Source: an uncultured Lachnoclostridium sp.
GTDB lineage: Bacteria; Bacillota; Clostridia; Lachnospirales; Lachnospiraceae
Reading direction: 5' to 3'
Assembly: GCA_902464595.1 (NCBI GenBank)
Contig: CABQJX010000145.1
Location: 1-5,969 of the forward strand
Length of the DNA stretch: 5,969 nt
In this document: in pieces, positions 5,831 to 5,969 of the stretch
How the letters are laid out: each line of letters starts with the position of its first letter
Position numbering within the stretch: position 1 is the stretch's first letter
Notes under the pieces: model-generated
Database searches by the model: none
The model's input: the letters and a program-made list of their open reading frames with translations, nothing else
Told to the model about the DNA's origin: nothing
Program-made: the position numbers and the translations under genes

Positions 5831-5868
5831 CAAAAAGTAAAGGGATCCGGTCCAAACGACCGGACCCC
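5831..5868 (-). terminator. Terminator or attenuator between gap and pgk
   Basis: GGGGTCCGGTC and GACCGGATCCC form an 11-bp stem with one G-U pair and a 5-nt loop, followed by CTTTACTTTTTG. The T-tract is interrupted by AC, so termination is probably partial. The stem starts 19 nt after the gap stop codon, and the 47 nt between the stem and the pgk ATG show no convincing promoter. Partial read-through would give more gap than pgk message from one promoter. It could instead protect the 3' end of a processed gap transcript. Confidence 0.8.
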
Positions 5869-5887
5869 TCATGAGTCTGTTAAGTCA

Positions 5888-5969
5888 TTAGCCTAACTCA
5901 GCGAAGTATTTAATGGTTCTTACCATCTGGCTTGTGTAAGAGTTCTCGTTGTCATACCATGAAACAACC
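5888..5969 (-). CDS. gap: Glyceraldehyde-3-phosphate dehydrogenase, C-terminal end (partial)
   Basis: Only the last 26 codons and the stop are inside the window; the gene runs off the end. They read VVSWYDNENSYTSQMV and finish KYFAELG, matching the conserved WYDNE-x-(G/S)Y motif and closing helix of bacterial type I GAPDH. The catalytic Cys and the NAD-binding domain lie outside, so cofactor preference cannot be judged. The enzyme oxidises glyceraldehyde-3-phosphate to 1,3-bisphosphoglycerate, the substrate of the next gene, pgk. The stop is TAA at 5888-5890, followed by a strong hairpin. The identity rests on a short but distinctive segment and on the gene order. Confidence 0.93.
   Translation of the reverse strand, partial: VVSWYDNENSYTSQMVRTIKYFAELG

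Noticed and set aside
5795..5872. N-terminal extension of pgk by 26 codons
   Set aside because: It would translate the gap terminator hairpin and the pgk ribosome binding site; the family starts at the ATG at 5794.

Overview
The window is a glycolytic gene block followed by an amino-acid ABC importer operon, all read on the minus strand (from high to low coordinates). Protein sequences, gene order (gap-pgk-tpiA-gpmI with a cofactor-independent mutase), strong GGAGG-type ribosome binding sites and moderate GC suggest a Gram-positive anaerobe of the Clostridia, probably Lachnospiraceae. This is an inference from familiarity; no database search was made.

Glycolytic block (5969 to about 2042). 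The window opens inside the 3' end of gap. A strong hairpin with a T-rich tail follows, then pgk, tpiA and gpmI in close succession, each with its own ribosome binding site. Together they cover triosephosphate interconversion and the steps from glyceraldehyde-3-phosphate to 2-phosphoglycerate. A near-perfect intrinsic terminator 13 nt after gpmI closes the unit. The tpiA-gpmI spacer is odd: it holds three 11-bp tandem repeats, a perfect 14-bp palindrome and a longer hairpin that share sequence.

Transporter block (about 2036 to 22). A consensus -10 box starts a second unit: polar amino-acid ABC permease, lipoprotein substrate-binding protein, then ATPase. A 13-bp direct repeat surrounds the -35 box, with one copy inside the promoter spacer. 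The leader is about 130 nt and has a perfect 9-bp closing stem, an alternative hairpin, and a possible small ORF with three Cys codons in 24. The ATPase reading frame stops after 31 codons, before the Walker A motif, where the sequence changes to GC-rich DNA at the window edge. The importer's energising subunit therefore appears broken by an insertion or rearrangement.

The enzymes are ordinary. The points worth a second look are the transporter leader and promoter, the interrupted ATPase, and the repeat cluster between tpiA and gpmI. No tRNA, rRNA or CRISPR array was seen, and no gene-free stretch exceeds 300 bases.
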